From Phycisphaerales bacterium UBA5793 (lineage in GTDB: Bacteria > Planctomycetota > Phycisphaerae > Phycisphaerales > UBA5793), in NCBI GenBank assembly GCA_002418285.1, contig DIDT01000052.1, forward strand, positions 62,001 through 126,000: DNA of 64,000 nucleotides, read 5' to 3'. Below the pieces are notes generated by a model. The model saw only the letters and a program-made list of their open reading frames with translations. It ran no database searches and was not told the origin of the DNA. The translations under genes and the position numbers were made by a program. Shown in pieces: positions 57,356 to 64,000 of the stretch; the first letter of the stretch is position 1; each line of letters opens with the position of its first letter.

Positions 57356-58576
57356 TCAGGACGCGACCCCGGTCAGCGGCTCGACTGCGTACCGCTCGGG
57401 ATCGGACGATCTGGCCAAGAATGCGAGCATGGCATTGCACAAGTCCGGTCCCACGGCCCGCATCCACTCGAACGGACCGCGCGGGTAGTTCACGCCGAAT
57501 CGCATAGCCGTGTCAATGTCCTGGCGCTGGGCCACACCACGTCGCAACGCCGCCGTCGCCTGGGCGAAGATGCACACCACAATGCGGGCAAAGACATAGT
57601 TCTGCAGTTCCGAGCCGGGCACGACGGCACCGTGCTGGGCGAAGCGGTTCACCAGCTCGCGCTGCTCATCGGATAGCTCCAAGACCCGATGCTGCACCTC
57701 GATCGCAGGCGCTGGCGGATCGGTCGAATAGTCATAGCAACCGAGTTTCGTCTTGCGGCCGAGATGCCCGCGCGCGACAATGCTCTCCTGCAACGTGTTG
57801 GGAGTCAGCAGCGGCGGCTGGCCGAGTTGCTCCCAGACGGATCGGGCCGCGGCGGTATTGATGTCCATGCCGATCAGATCCGCCAGTTCACACGGCCCCA
57901 TGCGAAACCCGCCGACTTCACGCATCGCCTTGTCGATCTCAGCCACACCCGCAAATCCCTCTTCGAGCAGACGGAAGGCCTCGAGGTAGTACGGCCGGGC
58001 CACGTGGTTGACAATGAACCCCGGTGCATCAGTGGCCCGCGCAACTTCCTTGCCCCATTGATGAGCAATCTCCGCCACTCGATCGATCACGAGCGGATCT
58101 GATGCGTCTCCCGCCACGACTTCGACGAGCTTCATCAGCGGCGCGGGATTGAAAAAATGCATGCCGACGACGCGCTGTGGCTGGCCAATTGCTTCACCAA
58201 GCTTGGTCACCGACAGCGAGGAAGTGTTGGTTGCGAGGATCGCATCAGGACGCAGCGACGGCAGCACCTCGCGAAATGCCGCGGCCTTGACGTCCAGTCG
58301 TTCCACGATCGCCTCGATGACCAGTTCGCATTCGCTCAGACAATCGGGACAGGTCGCCACGCACAGACGCGAGACCGCATCGTCGTGGACTTCGGCCGAC
58401 AGGCGGCCCTTCTCGAGCAGTCGATCGAGTCGCTGGATGATGCCATCAATGGCGTGGCGAGCGGTCGGTTCATCGACGTCGCGCAGTTCCACCATCCAGC
58501 CATGCATCGCGGCGACCTGCGCGATTCCCGCGCCCATCGTGCCGCCTCCGATGATGCCGACGGTGCTCGTGTGCAT
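57356..58576 (-). CDS. paaH: 3-hydroxyadipyl-CoA dehydrogenase PaaH
   Basis: A 406-residue NAD-dependent 3-hydroxyacyl-CoA dehydrogenase. Rossmann motif IIGGGTMGAGIAQVAAMHG, NTSSLSVTKLGEA, catalytic GMHFFNPAPLMKLVEVV, NHVARPYYLEAFRL and the second domain GGFRMGPCELADLIGMD. A C-terminal duplicated HCDH-like domain (NYPRGPFEW) is present. It oxidises 3-hydroxyadipyl-CoA to 3-oxoadipyl-CoA for PaaJ. GGAGAGG precedes the ATG. Confidence 0.93.
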   Translation of the reverse strand: MHTSTVGIIGGGTMGAGIAQVAAMHGWMVELRDVDEPTARHAIDGIIQRLDRLLEKGRLSAEVHDDAVSRLCVATCPDCLSECELVIEAIVERLDVKAAAFREVLPSLRPDAILATNTSSLSVTKLGEAIGQPQRVVGMHFFNPAPLMKLVEVVAGDASDPLVIDRVAEIAHQWGKEVARATDAPGFIVNHVARPYYLEAFRLLEEGFAGVAEIDKAMREVGGFRMGPCELADLIGMDINTAAARSVWEQLGQPPLLTPNTLQESIVARGHLGRKTKLGCYDYSTDPPAPAIEVQHRVLELSDEQRELVNRFAQHGAVVPGSELQNYVFARIVVCIFAQATAALRRGVAQRQDIDTAMRFGVNYPRGPFEWMRAVGPDLCNAMLAFLARSSDPERYAVEPLTGVAS

Positions 58577-58603
58577 GACCTCTCCGTCACAAAGGGTCGC
58601 GAA

Positions 58604-59413
58604 TCACTTGCCCGTGAAGCTCGGTTTGCGCTTCTCGATGAACGCCACCACGCCCTCATAGTGATCAGCGGTCATACCTGCCGTTTCCTGGGCAAACGCT
58701 TCGGCCACCAACTGGCTGTCGAGGCTGTTCTCGAACGACTTGCGAAGCAGTTGCTTGGTCAGCGCGATCCCGCGACCCGGCAGCGACGCCAGTCGGCTGG
58801 CCATAGCCTGCGCGGCGGTCATCAACTCTCCCGCCGGAACAACCTGGTTGACCAGTCCGATGCGCAGCGCTTCCTCGGCATCAACCTTGCGACCGGTGCA
58901 GCACAGTTCCATCGCCCGGCCCAATCCGACCAGCCGCGGCAGGAAGAACGTGCTGGCGGAATCAGGGATCAACCCCACATTAATGAAGACCTCGATGAAC
59001 GTCGCAGACTCCGAGGCGATGCGCATGTCGCACGCCAGGGCCAGGCTGCACCCCGCCCCCGCCGCCACGCCGTTCACGGCCGCGATGACCGGCTTGTCCA
59101 TCTCGCAGATCTTCTTGACGATCGGGTCATACCGCCGGCGCAGATCGTCGCCCAGATGTGGCACATGCCCCGGCACATACTTCTTCTTCAGATCGCCAAG
59201 ATCCTGCCCACTGCTGAAGGCCTTGCCGGCGCCGGTGAGGATGACGACGCGCACGTCAGCGCTGCGCTCGGCGTCCTTGAGCGCCCCGAGTAGTTCCTTG
59301 GAGAACTGGTCATTGAACGCGTTGAAGACGTCAGGCCGGTTGAGCGTAATCGTCGCAATGTGCTCAGCAACTTCGAACTGAACGGTTTCATAGGTTGGTG
59401 CGGCAGTGGCCAT
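58604..59413 (-). CDS. paaG: epoxyphenylacetyl-CoA isomerase PaaG
   Basis: A 269-residue crotonase-fold enzyme that isomerises ring-1,2-epoxyphenylacetyl-CoA to the oxepin. Oxyanion-hole sequence SGQDLGDL and AGAGCSLALACDMRIA; catalytic Asp in LIPDSASTFFLPRLVG, the PaaG-type Asp in place of the hydratase Glu. Relatives commonly have IPDGGGTW, so SAS is a local difference. GGGAGGA before the ATG. Upstream neighbour is paaF, 82 bases away. Confidence 0.9.
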   Translation of the reverse strand: MATAAPTYETVQFEVAEHIATITLNRPDVFNAFNDQFSKELLGALKDAERSADVRVVILTGAGKAFSSGQDLGDLKKKYVPGHVPHLGDDLRRRYDPIVKKICEMDKPVIAAVNGVAAGAGCSLALACDMRIASESATFIEVFINVGLIPDSASTFFLPRLVGLGRAMELCCTGRKVDAEEALRIGLVNQVVPAGELMTAAQAMASRLASLPGRGIALTKQLLRKSFENSLDSQLVAEAFAQETAGMTADHYEGVVAFIEKRKPSFTGK

Positions 59414-59495
59414 TCGGTCCTCCCAACAGTTCCATCATCACGTGGTGCGGCGCCGCCCTTGGCGCCGTCTCCCAACAGTCGGCAAAGAGCCCGGG

Positions 59496-60275
59496 TTACG
59501 CACCCTTGAACTCCGGCTTGCGCTTCTCAATGAACGCGTGCATTCCTTCCTTCTGGTCTTCAGTGGCAAACAAGGTGTAGAACAGTTTGCGTTCGTACTC
59601 GAGTCCTTCCGAGAGCGGCATCTCGAAGGCCTTGAGCACGCCTTCCTTGGCCAGGCGAAGGGCGATCGGTCCTTTCGTGGCGATGGTCTGCGCCACCTTG
59701 AGCGCCTCGGTAAAGAAGTGCTCCTTGGGCACGACGCGACTCACCAGACCGCTGGCCAGCGCCTCCTGGGCCGAGAGGAATCGACCGCTGAGGATCACAT
59801 CCATTGCCATCGCCTTGCCCGCGGCACGCGGGAAGCGCTGCGTCCCGCCGGCGCCGGGCATGACGCCGATGTTGATCTCCGGCTGGCCGAATTGTGTTGT
59901 CTCCGAAGCCACGATGACATCACAGTGCATCATCAGTTCGCACCCACCGCCCAGACACCATCCACTCACCGCCGCGACGATCGGCTTCTTGACGCGCTTG
60001 ATCTTCTCCCACGTGGCAAACTGATCCCGCTCGTACATACTGATGGCCGACTGATCAGCCATGTCGCCAATGTCGGCGCCCGCCGCCCAGGCTTTCTCAC
60101 TGCCCGACAGCAGGATGACATAGATATCTGGATCCTTGTCAAACGTCTCCATCTGCGCCGAGAGCACGCTCATCAGCGCCGGATTGAGCGCGTTGAGCAC
60201 CTTGGGTCGGTTGAGGCGAATGATGCCGACATGGCCATCGGTTTCACTGAGGATGAGATCTTGTTCGTTGCTCAT
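59496..60275 (-). CDS. paaF: 2,3-dehydroadipyl-CoA hydratase PaaF
   Basis: A 259-residue enoyl-CoA hydratase. Both catalytic Glu are visible (LGGGCELMMHCD and FGQPEINIGVMPGAGGTQR), and AGADIGDMA forms the oxyanion hole, so hydratase activity is expected. In this setting it hydrates 2,3-dehydroadipyl-CoA for PaaH. Generic short-chain enoyl-CoA hydratase is the alternative. It starts 29 bases after the thioesterase stop. Confidence 0.9.
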   Translation of the reverse strand: MSNEQDLILSETDGHVGIIRLNRPKVLNALNPALMSVLSAQMETFDKDPDIYVILLSGSEKAWAAGADIGDMADQSAISMYERDQFATWEKIKRVKKPIVAAVSGWCLGGGCELMMHCDVIVASETTQFGQPEINIGVMPGAGGTQRFPRAAGKAMAMDVILSGRFLSAQEALASGLVSRVVPKEHFFTEALKVAQTIATKGPIALRLAKEGVLKAFEMPLSEGLEYERKLFYTLFATEDQKEGMHAFIEKRKPEFKGA

Positions 60276-60304
60276 GGGTTGTTTCCGAATTGGGCTGAAT
60301 GAAA

Positions 60305-60712
60305 TCAGCGAGACTCACGTTCGATGAGCGCGATGAGTTTGGCTCTGGGCAGGATCCGCTGCACCTGTCTGCCTCGCCCGACCACTTTATCCCCTTCAGT
60401 TCGAACATGGTATGCGGTGACCTCGCACACCAGCGTCGTCGGACCCAGTTCGACCGCCACCGCTTCCACGCGCACGGTGTGCCCCACCGGTGTCGGCGCA
60501 AGGTGGTCGATCGACAGGTGCGAGCCGATTCCCTCTTCGTGCGCCTCGAGATGTTCCATGAGCACTTTGCGGGCGGCGATTTCCATGTGATGCGCCATCG
60601 ACCACGTCGAGTAGACACGATGCACCACCACGTCATCAAACGCAGGACACATGTCCTCCGTCACGATCACGACAACCTCGGCGTGGTTACCGACTCGCAG
60701 TTCTGGTTTCAT
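60305..60712 (-). CDS. FlK-type hotdog acyl-CoA thioesterase
   Basis: A 135-residue hotdog-fold protein. The central pattern YSTWSMAHHMEIAARKVL and SIDHLAPTPVGHTVRVEA corresponds to fluoroacetyl-CoA thioesterase (FlK) relatives, with the active-site Glu and His in place. It heads the paa run (thioesterase-paaF-paaG-paaH) and probably hydrolyses stalled CoA esters, the role PaaI plays elsewhere. It is not PaaI by sequence. TAAACT stands 6 bases before the ATG, so this may be the main paa promoter. Confidence 0.83.
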   Translation of the reverse strand: MKPELRVGNHAEVVVIVTEDMCPAFDDVVVHRVYSTWSMAHHMEIAARKVLMEHLEAHEEGIGSHLSIDHLAPTPVGHTVRVEAVAVELGPTTLVCEVTAYHVRTEGDKVVGRGRQVQRILPRAKLIALIERESR

Positions 60713-60718
60713 CCCCGA

Positions 60719-60724
60719 AGTTTA
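60719..60724 (-). promoter_or_regulatory. leaderless -10-like element at the head of the paa run
   Basis: TAAACT on the minus strand, 6 bases before ATG 60712. No PaaX/PaaR-type regulator gene is in the window. Confidence 0.35.
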
Positions 60725-60780
60725 TCAGGTGGATCACCGATGTTTAGCCGCGCCCAAGAAGCAGCCGAGGGAGCAAATCA

Positions 60781-61953
60781 TCAACGCATCAGGCTGGCCA
60801 GCGCCTCTAGGCCCCTGGCTAGCCGCGCATCGTCGACCGCGTAGCTGATGCGGAAGTGGGTGTCGCGCGTCGAAAAGATATTGCCCGGGATGACCAGCAC
60901 GTTCTTGTCAAGCGCCTTGCGGAAGAACTCGTCACCGGTCAGACCAAGTCGGGGCGGCACCTGCGGAAACGCGTAGAACGCACCAGTCGGCCGCGCCAGT
61001 TCCGTTACGCCGCCCAGCGCCTCGACCACCATGTCGCGCTTGCGCTCGTAGGCCTTCACATGCGCCGACACATCGGTTTGAAGCGCCACCACACCCGCAT
61101 GCTGCACCATGTTTGGCGCGCAGACGAACGAATACTGATTGACCTTGGTCATCTCGCGGATCAAACGCGTCGGGCCGACCGCGAAACCCAGACGCCAGCC
61201 GGTCATGCCATAGGTCTTGCTGAAGCCGCGAAGGATGAGCAACTGATTCGAGAATCGGCCTGGAGTGGGGAACACTCCGCTCTCGCGCCCATCGCCGTAG
61301 GTAAATTCGTCGTAGATCTCGTCGCTGACCAGCAGCACGCCACGCGATTCGCAGAGTTCGACGATATCGCGCAGCTCATCGCTGCTCAGTACCACACCCG
61401 ATGGATTGCCCGGCGAGTTGAGCACGACAAACTTGGTTCGCTCGGTGATCAGCGGCTCGATTCGCGCCGCGGTCATACGACAGTCGGGATACGTGTCGCA
61501 GTACTTCGCCGTCGCGCCAACGACGGCAGCCACTTGCGGATAGGACACGAAATACGGATCAGGAATGATGATCTCATCGCCCTTTTGGCCCAGCGCGAGA
61601 TACGCCAGCATCAGGCCCGCACTGGTTCCATTGGTGATGAGCACATCGCACTCGGCGTTCGGACCGATTTCCCAGCCAATCTCCGGAGAGAGCTTCGCGG
61701 CAATGGCGGAACGAAGCTCCGGAATGCCCTGCGTAACCGTGTAGCCGTTGCGGCCGGCGCTGATCGCGTCGATTGCAGCGCGCTTAATGGGTTCGGGTAC
61801 GTCAAAATCCGGCTGGCCGATCGAAAAGTTGATCGGCTCTTTCATCTTCGCCGCCATTTCAAAGACGCGACGAATACCCGACGGCTCCATCGCTTGAAGT
61901 CGATCGGTCAGCAATGCCTCGATGTCGATCATGGCGTTTCCGGAAGTGGTCAT
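60781..61953 (-). CDS. aspartate-type aminotransferase (class I/II)
   Basis: A PLP aminotransferase of about 390 residues. INFSIGQPDFDVPEPIKRAA, YTVTQGIPELR, NGTSAGLMLAYLAL, VVLNSPGNPSGVV, DEIYDEF, the Schiff-base Lys in RGFSKTYGMTGWRLG, and the carboxylate-binding Arg in HFRISYAV. Aspartate, alanine or aromatic substrates are possible. Supply of phenylpyruvate is conceivable beside a phenylacetate cluster but not shown. The start is uncertain: GTG 61971, ATG 61953 and ATG 61932 are in frame. A TATCAT hexamer at 62008-62013 gives a leader in all cases. Confidence 0.85.
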   Translation of the reverse strand: MTTSGNAMIDIEALLTDRLQAMEPSGIRRVFEMAAKMKEPINFSIGQPDFDVPEPIKRAAIDAISAGRNGYTVTQGIPELRSAIAAKLSPEIGWEIGPNAECDVLITNGTSAGLMLAYLALGQKGDEIIIPDPYFVSYPQVAAVVGATAKYCDTYPDCRMTAARIEPLITERTKFVVLNSPGNPSGVVLSSDELRDIVELCESRGVLLVSDEIYDEFTYGDGRESGVFPTPGRFSNQLLILRGFSKTYGMTGWRLGFAVGPTRLIREMTKVNQYSFVCAPNMVQHAGVVALQTDVSAHVKAYERKRDMVVEALGGVTELARPTGAFYAFPQVPPRLGLTGDEFFRKALDKNVLVIPGNIFSTRDTHFRISYAVDDARLARGLEALASLMR

Positions 61954-62072
61954 GCGTTTACCATCATTCACGTCGCCGCCGGATGCAGCCGACGGTCATC
62001 CCGTAGCATGATAGTGCCGAGCGGCCCAACGGTCGTGGTCGATGGCCCCCCGCCAGGCACGGCCTGCGCCGA

Positions 62073-62951
62073 TCAGCGGTCCTCTTCCATCTTCATTGGC
62101 TCAGCACTGGATTCCGGCATGCCCCGGGCCGCCTGCTTCTCTTCCCGCGTGTAGTCCGCCAGCGCCGCCATCTGCTCCTTGGTCAGCAGGTGCGAGATTT
62201 CGAAGAACACCCGCACCTTCGCAATCGGGGCGACTTTCCTGCCCTGCAACTCCTGGATCGCGATCGGCTCGTACAGCTTCTGGATCTTCGCCCGCTGATC
62301 CGGGGTCAATCCGAGTCGCTGCGAGATCAATTCGAACTCTGCCGAGCCCATCGCGACGGCGGATTCGATCGACCCCTTGGCCATCTCGCCGAGCGTCTCG
62401 ACCTGCATGCGAATGGCAATTGCTGCAGGCGATGCGTCGGCGCCCGGTTCACGGCGAATAGCCTCGGTGCGCGCCCGCACATACTCAACCATCAGCGATC
62501 GAACCTCGTGCATCTGTTCACGAGTGAGGTACGGCGCCATCTCGCGCATCATCGTGCCCCGCGCGCGGTACTCGCTGAGCACTTCACCGACGCGTGTCAA
62601 CAGATCAAGGAACTTGCCGGCTTGCGCCTTGGGGTTCACGCCGCCCAATTCCATGAGCAGATCGAGGTTCTCCCGAACGGCCTTACCGAAAATCGCTCCG
62701 CGCTCCGCCTTGAGCCGCTCAAACTGCTTGCGCTGCTCCGGATTGAGATCGAGCAGTTCGATCGCTGCGACGTCAGCTTCGACGGGCAGGATCTCAACGG
62801 TCCCGTTGAATCCCTTGCGCACCAGCGTCTTTGCTTCAGCGGTCGCGGTGACCTCAACAGTCGGACCGGCCAGCGGGTTGTCGGCCGGAGGTGGATCAGT
62901 CAATGGCAACAGGACGCCGAGTGCGGTGGCAACGACAAAAGACCCGGCCAT
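62073..62951 (-). CDS. exported helical protein of unknown function
   Basis: A 292-residue protein with an N-terminal hydrophobic segment (MAGSFVVATALGVLLPL) suggesting export. It is highly helical: Glu/Arg/Leu-rich segments with LNPEQRKQFERLKAE and LTPDQRAKIQKLYEP, reminiscent of the LTxxQ helical repeats of CpxP/Spy-like periplasmic proteins but longer, and repeated a third time as LTKEQMAALADY. A stress or metal-binding chaperone-like role is only a guess. AGGAG stands 7 bases before the ATG. Upstream is a membrane protein gene, 96 bases away. Confidence 0.65.
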   Translation of the reverse strand: MAGSFVVATALGVLLPLTDPPPADNPLAGPTVEVTATAEAKTLVRKGFNGTVEILPVEADVAAIELLDLNPEQRKQFERLKAERGAIFGKAVRENLDLLMELGGVNPKAQAGKFLDLLTRVGEVLSEYRARGTMMREMAPYLTREQMHEVRSLMVEYVRARTEAIRREPGADASPAAIAIRMQVETLGEMAKGSIESAVAMGSAEFELISQRLGLTPDQRAKIQKLYEPIAIQELQGRKVAPIAKVRVFFEISHLLTKEQMAALADYTREEKQAARGMPESSAEPMKMEEDR

Positions 62952-63047
62952 GCTTCGCTCCTTGCTCGATCACTCCGCCCCACACTTCTACGAAGTCGCC
63001 GCCATTGCGTTTCACTCGTCGACCGCCTGATGATCAGATCGCGAGCC

Positions 63048-63917
63048 TCAATACAGCGATTCGCCGGAGGCCTGATCCAGCAGGGACCACAGCAGCAAGA
63101 CCAGTGCAATCAGGGCTGGAACGACCGCCAGAAGCACGCGCCCCACCACGGCCGTGAAAGACTCGCGCCACTCCGCGATCCACAGCACCAGCGGCGCTGC
63201 CGCCAGGATGACCGGCGTGCCAAACGGCTTGTCGTACTGCCACGAATAGAGGATCAGAGCACAATACAGCGGGATCGCCACCGCCAGCAGCCCCCGTGCT
63301 GAAGACACGCGCGGCACAGTCATCGCCACCAACGCCGCACCACCCAGAGACGCCGAAAGCACTCCCGCAAGCTGCGCCAGTTTGCCGCTGCTGCCCTTCA
63401 GGAAGTACACACTGGCCGCGGCAATGAGCAGTGAAAGCGCCAGAGGAATCGAAGGACCAGTTCGACGCTCGGCGAGCCGCTCAAGCAACGTCCAGACCAA
63501 AAACGCGGCCATGGTCTGCCCCGAGCCCCACGCCAGCAATACACCATTGGTATGCCCGGAGCGGAACCCCTTGGACAGCATGAACCATGACACGGCGGCG
63601 CAAAGTACCAGCCGAATACCCCAGCGGATCCACACCGGCATGCGGATCGACTCGGAGAAGCCAACCCCGATGCCGATCACGGCGAACAGAAAGAGATAGT
63701 CATCGCCACTGGCCGGCGGAAGCGCCGGCCACTTGTTGATCGCGACGTGACCAACGAGATAGCCCAGCCCGATCGCCAATGCTCCGCCCCACCAGCCTCG
63801 AACCGATTCGCGCTTCTCGCGCTGCCAGGGCCGCCAGGCGATGACCATGCAGACGATGGCGATGCCCAACGGCATCGCCATCGCCCACACGAGTTGCTTC
63901 TGAATGAACTCTTCCAT
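63048..63917 (-). CDS. polytopic membrane protein of unknown function
   Basis: A 289-residue integral membrane protein with about eight hydrophobic segments spread over the whole length (for example AMAMPLGIAIVCMVIAW near the start and LLAVVPALIALVLLLWSLL at the end). I see no transporter signature or catalytic motif. No clear ribosome binding site or -10 hexamer precedes ATG 63917, and the remaining 83 bases to the window edge hold nothing recognisable. Confidence 0.65.
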   Translation of the reverse strand: MEEFIQKQLVWAMAMPLGIAIVCMVIAWRPWQREKRESVRGWWGGALAIGLGYLVGHVAINKWPALPPASGDDYLFLFAVIGIGVGFSESIRMPVWIRWGIRLVLCAAVSWFMLSKGFRSGHTNGVLLAWGSGQTMAAFLVWTLLERLAERRTGPSIPLALSLLIAAASVYFLKGSSGKLAQLAGVLSASLGGAALVAMTVPRVSSARGLLAVAIPLYCALILYSWQYDKPFGTPVILAAAPLVLWIAEWRESFTAVVGRVLLAVVPALIALVLLLWSLLDQASGESLY

Positions 63918-64000
63918 TGCGAGGACCGAATGTCTCCGCTCAAATCAAGCGGAAATCGGACGACGAATCAGCGGCCACCAACCCCGCACTCAAACGCCAA

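Overview
The window reads as a chromosomal segment of a GC-rich planctomycete, most likely of the Phycisphaerae side of the phylum. This is inferred from the mix of secreted repeat proteins with a recurring C-terminal domain, ribonuclease Y, a shortened MnmE-like GTPase and divergent housekeeping enzymes, not from a 16S gene. There are no insertion sequences, integrases, phage genes or CRISPR arrays. About 53 protein genes and two tRNA-Arg genes fill nearly all of it.

Layout. 1-3455 (minus): pseudouridine synthase (cut by the window edge), a membrane-anchored TPR-like protein, an MnmE-like GTPase and type III pantothenate kinase. 3732-8695: a large hybrid sensor kinase, a D-amino-acid transaminase and a FolD homologue with altered active-site residues, the last two divergent from a 35-base gap. 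8780-12054: a tandem pair of secreted seven-repeat (probably beta-propeller) proteins with near-identical promoter and leader. 12348-14688: cyclophilin, TrmB and an unknown. 15027-19825: PrkA kinase, a degenerate aconitase-like protein and a secreted beta-helix protein overlapping it tail to tail. 20004-30708: B12-binding-domain protein, menaquinone methyltransferase, M48 lipoprotein, M19 dipeptidase, RNase Y, DUF1294, DinB, 3D-domain protein, a Fur relative, a glycosyltransferase and a BshC-like unknown.

30727-43748 is one tightly packed minus-strand run: MscK-type channel, succinate-semialdehyde dehydrogenase, GABA-type aminotransferase, nitrilase-family amidase, a 922-residue Orn/Lys/Arg decarboxylase, an ATP-grasp ligase and a C45-family (penicillin acyltransferase/Tan-like) hydrolase. 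Decarboxylase, ligase, amide hydrolases and GABA exit enzymes together suggest an uncharacterised amine or amide pathway. It is my best candidate for a new system.

43789-61953: CorA, two divergent tRNA-Arg genes, and an aerobic phenylacetate cluster split around a 2-oxoacid dehydrogenase operon: paaN-paaY (plus), then E1alpha-E1beta-E2-E3 (minus), paaABCD with a two-domain PaaB, a small membrane protein, paaJ, paaH, paaG, paaF and an FlK-type thioesterase. paaK and paaE are not in the window. The rest is an aspartate-type aminotransferase and two exported or membrane unknowns.

One signal runs through the whole window. At least eleven genes lacking a Shine-Dalgarno sequence have a TANNNT (-10-like) hexamer 5-8 bases before the start codon, the geometry of leaderless transcription, while most other genes carry a clear AGGAG-type site. 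I used this pattern to choose several starts.
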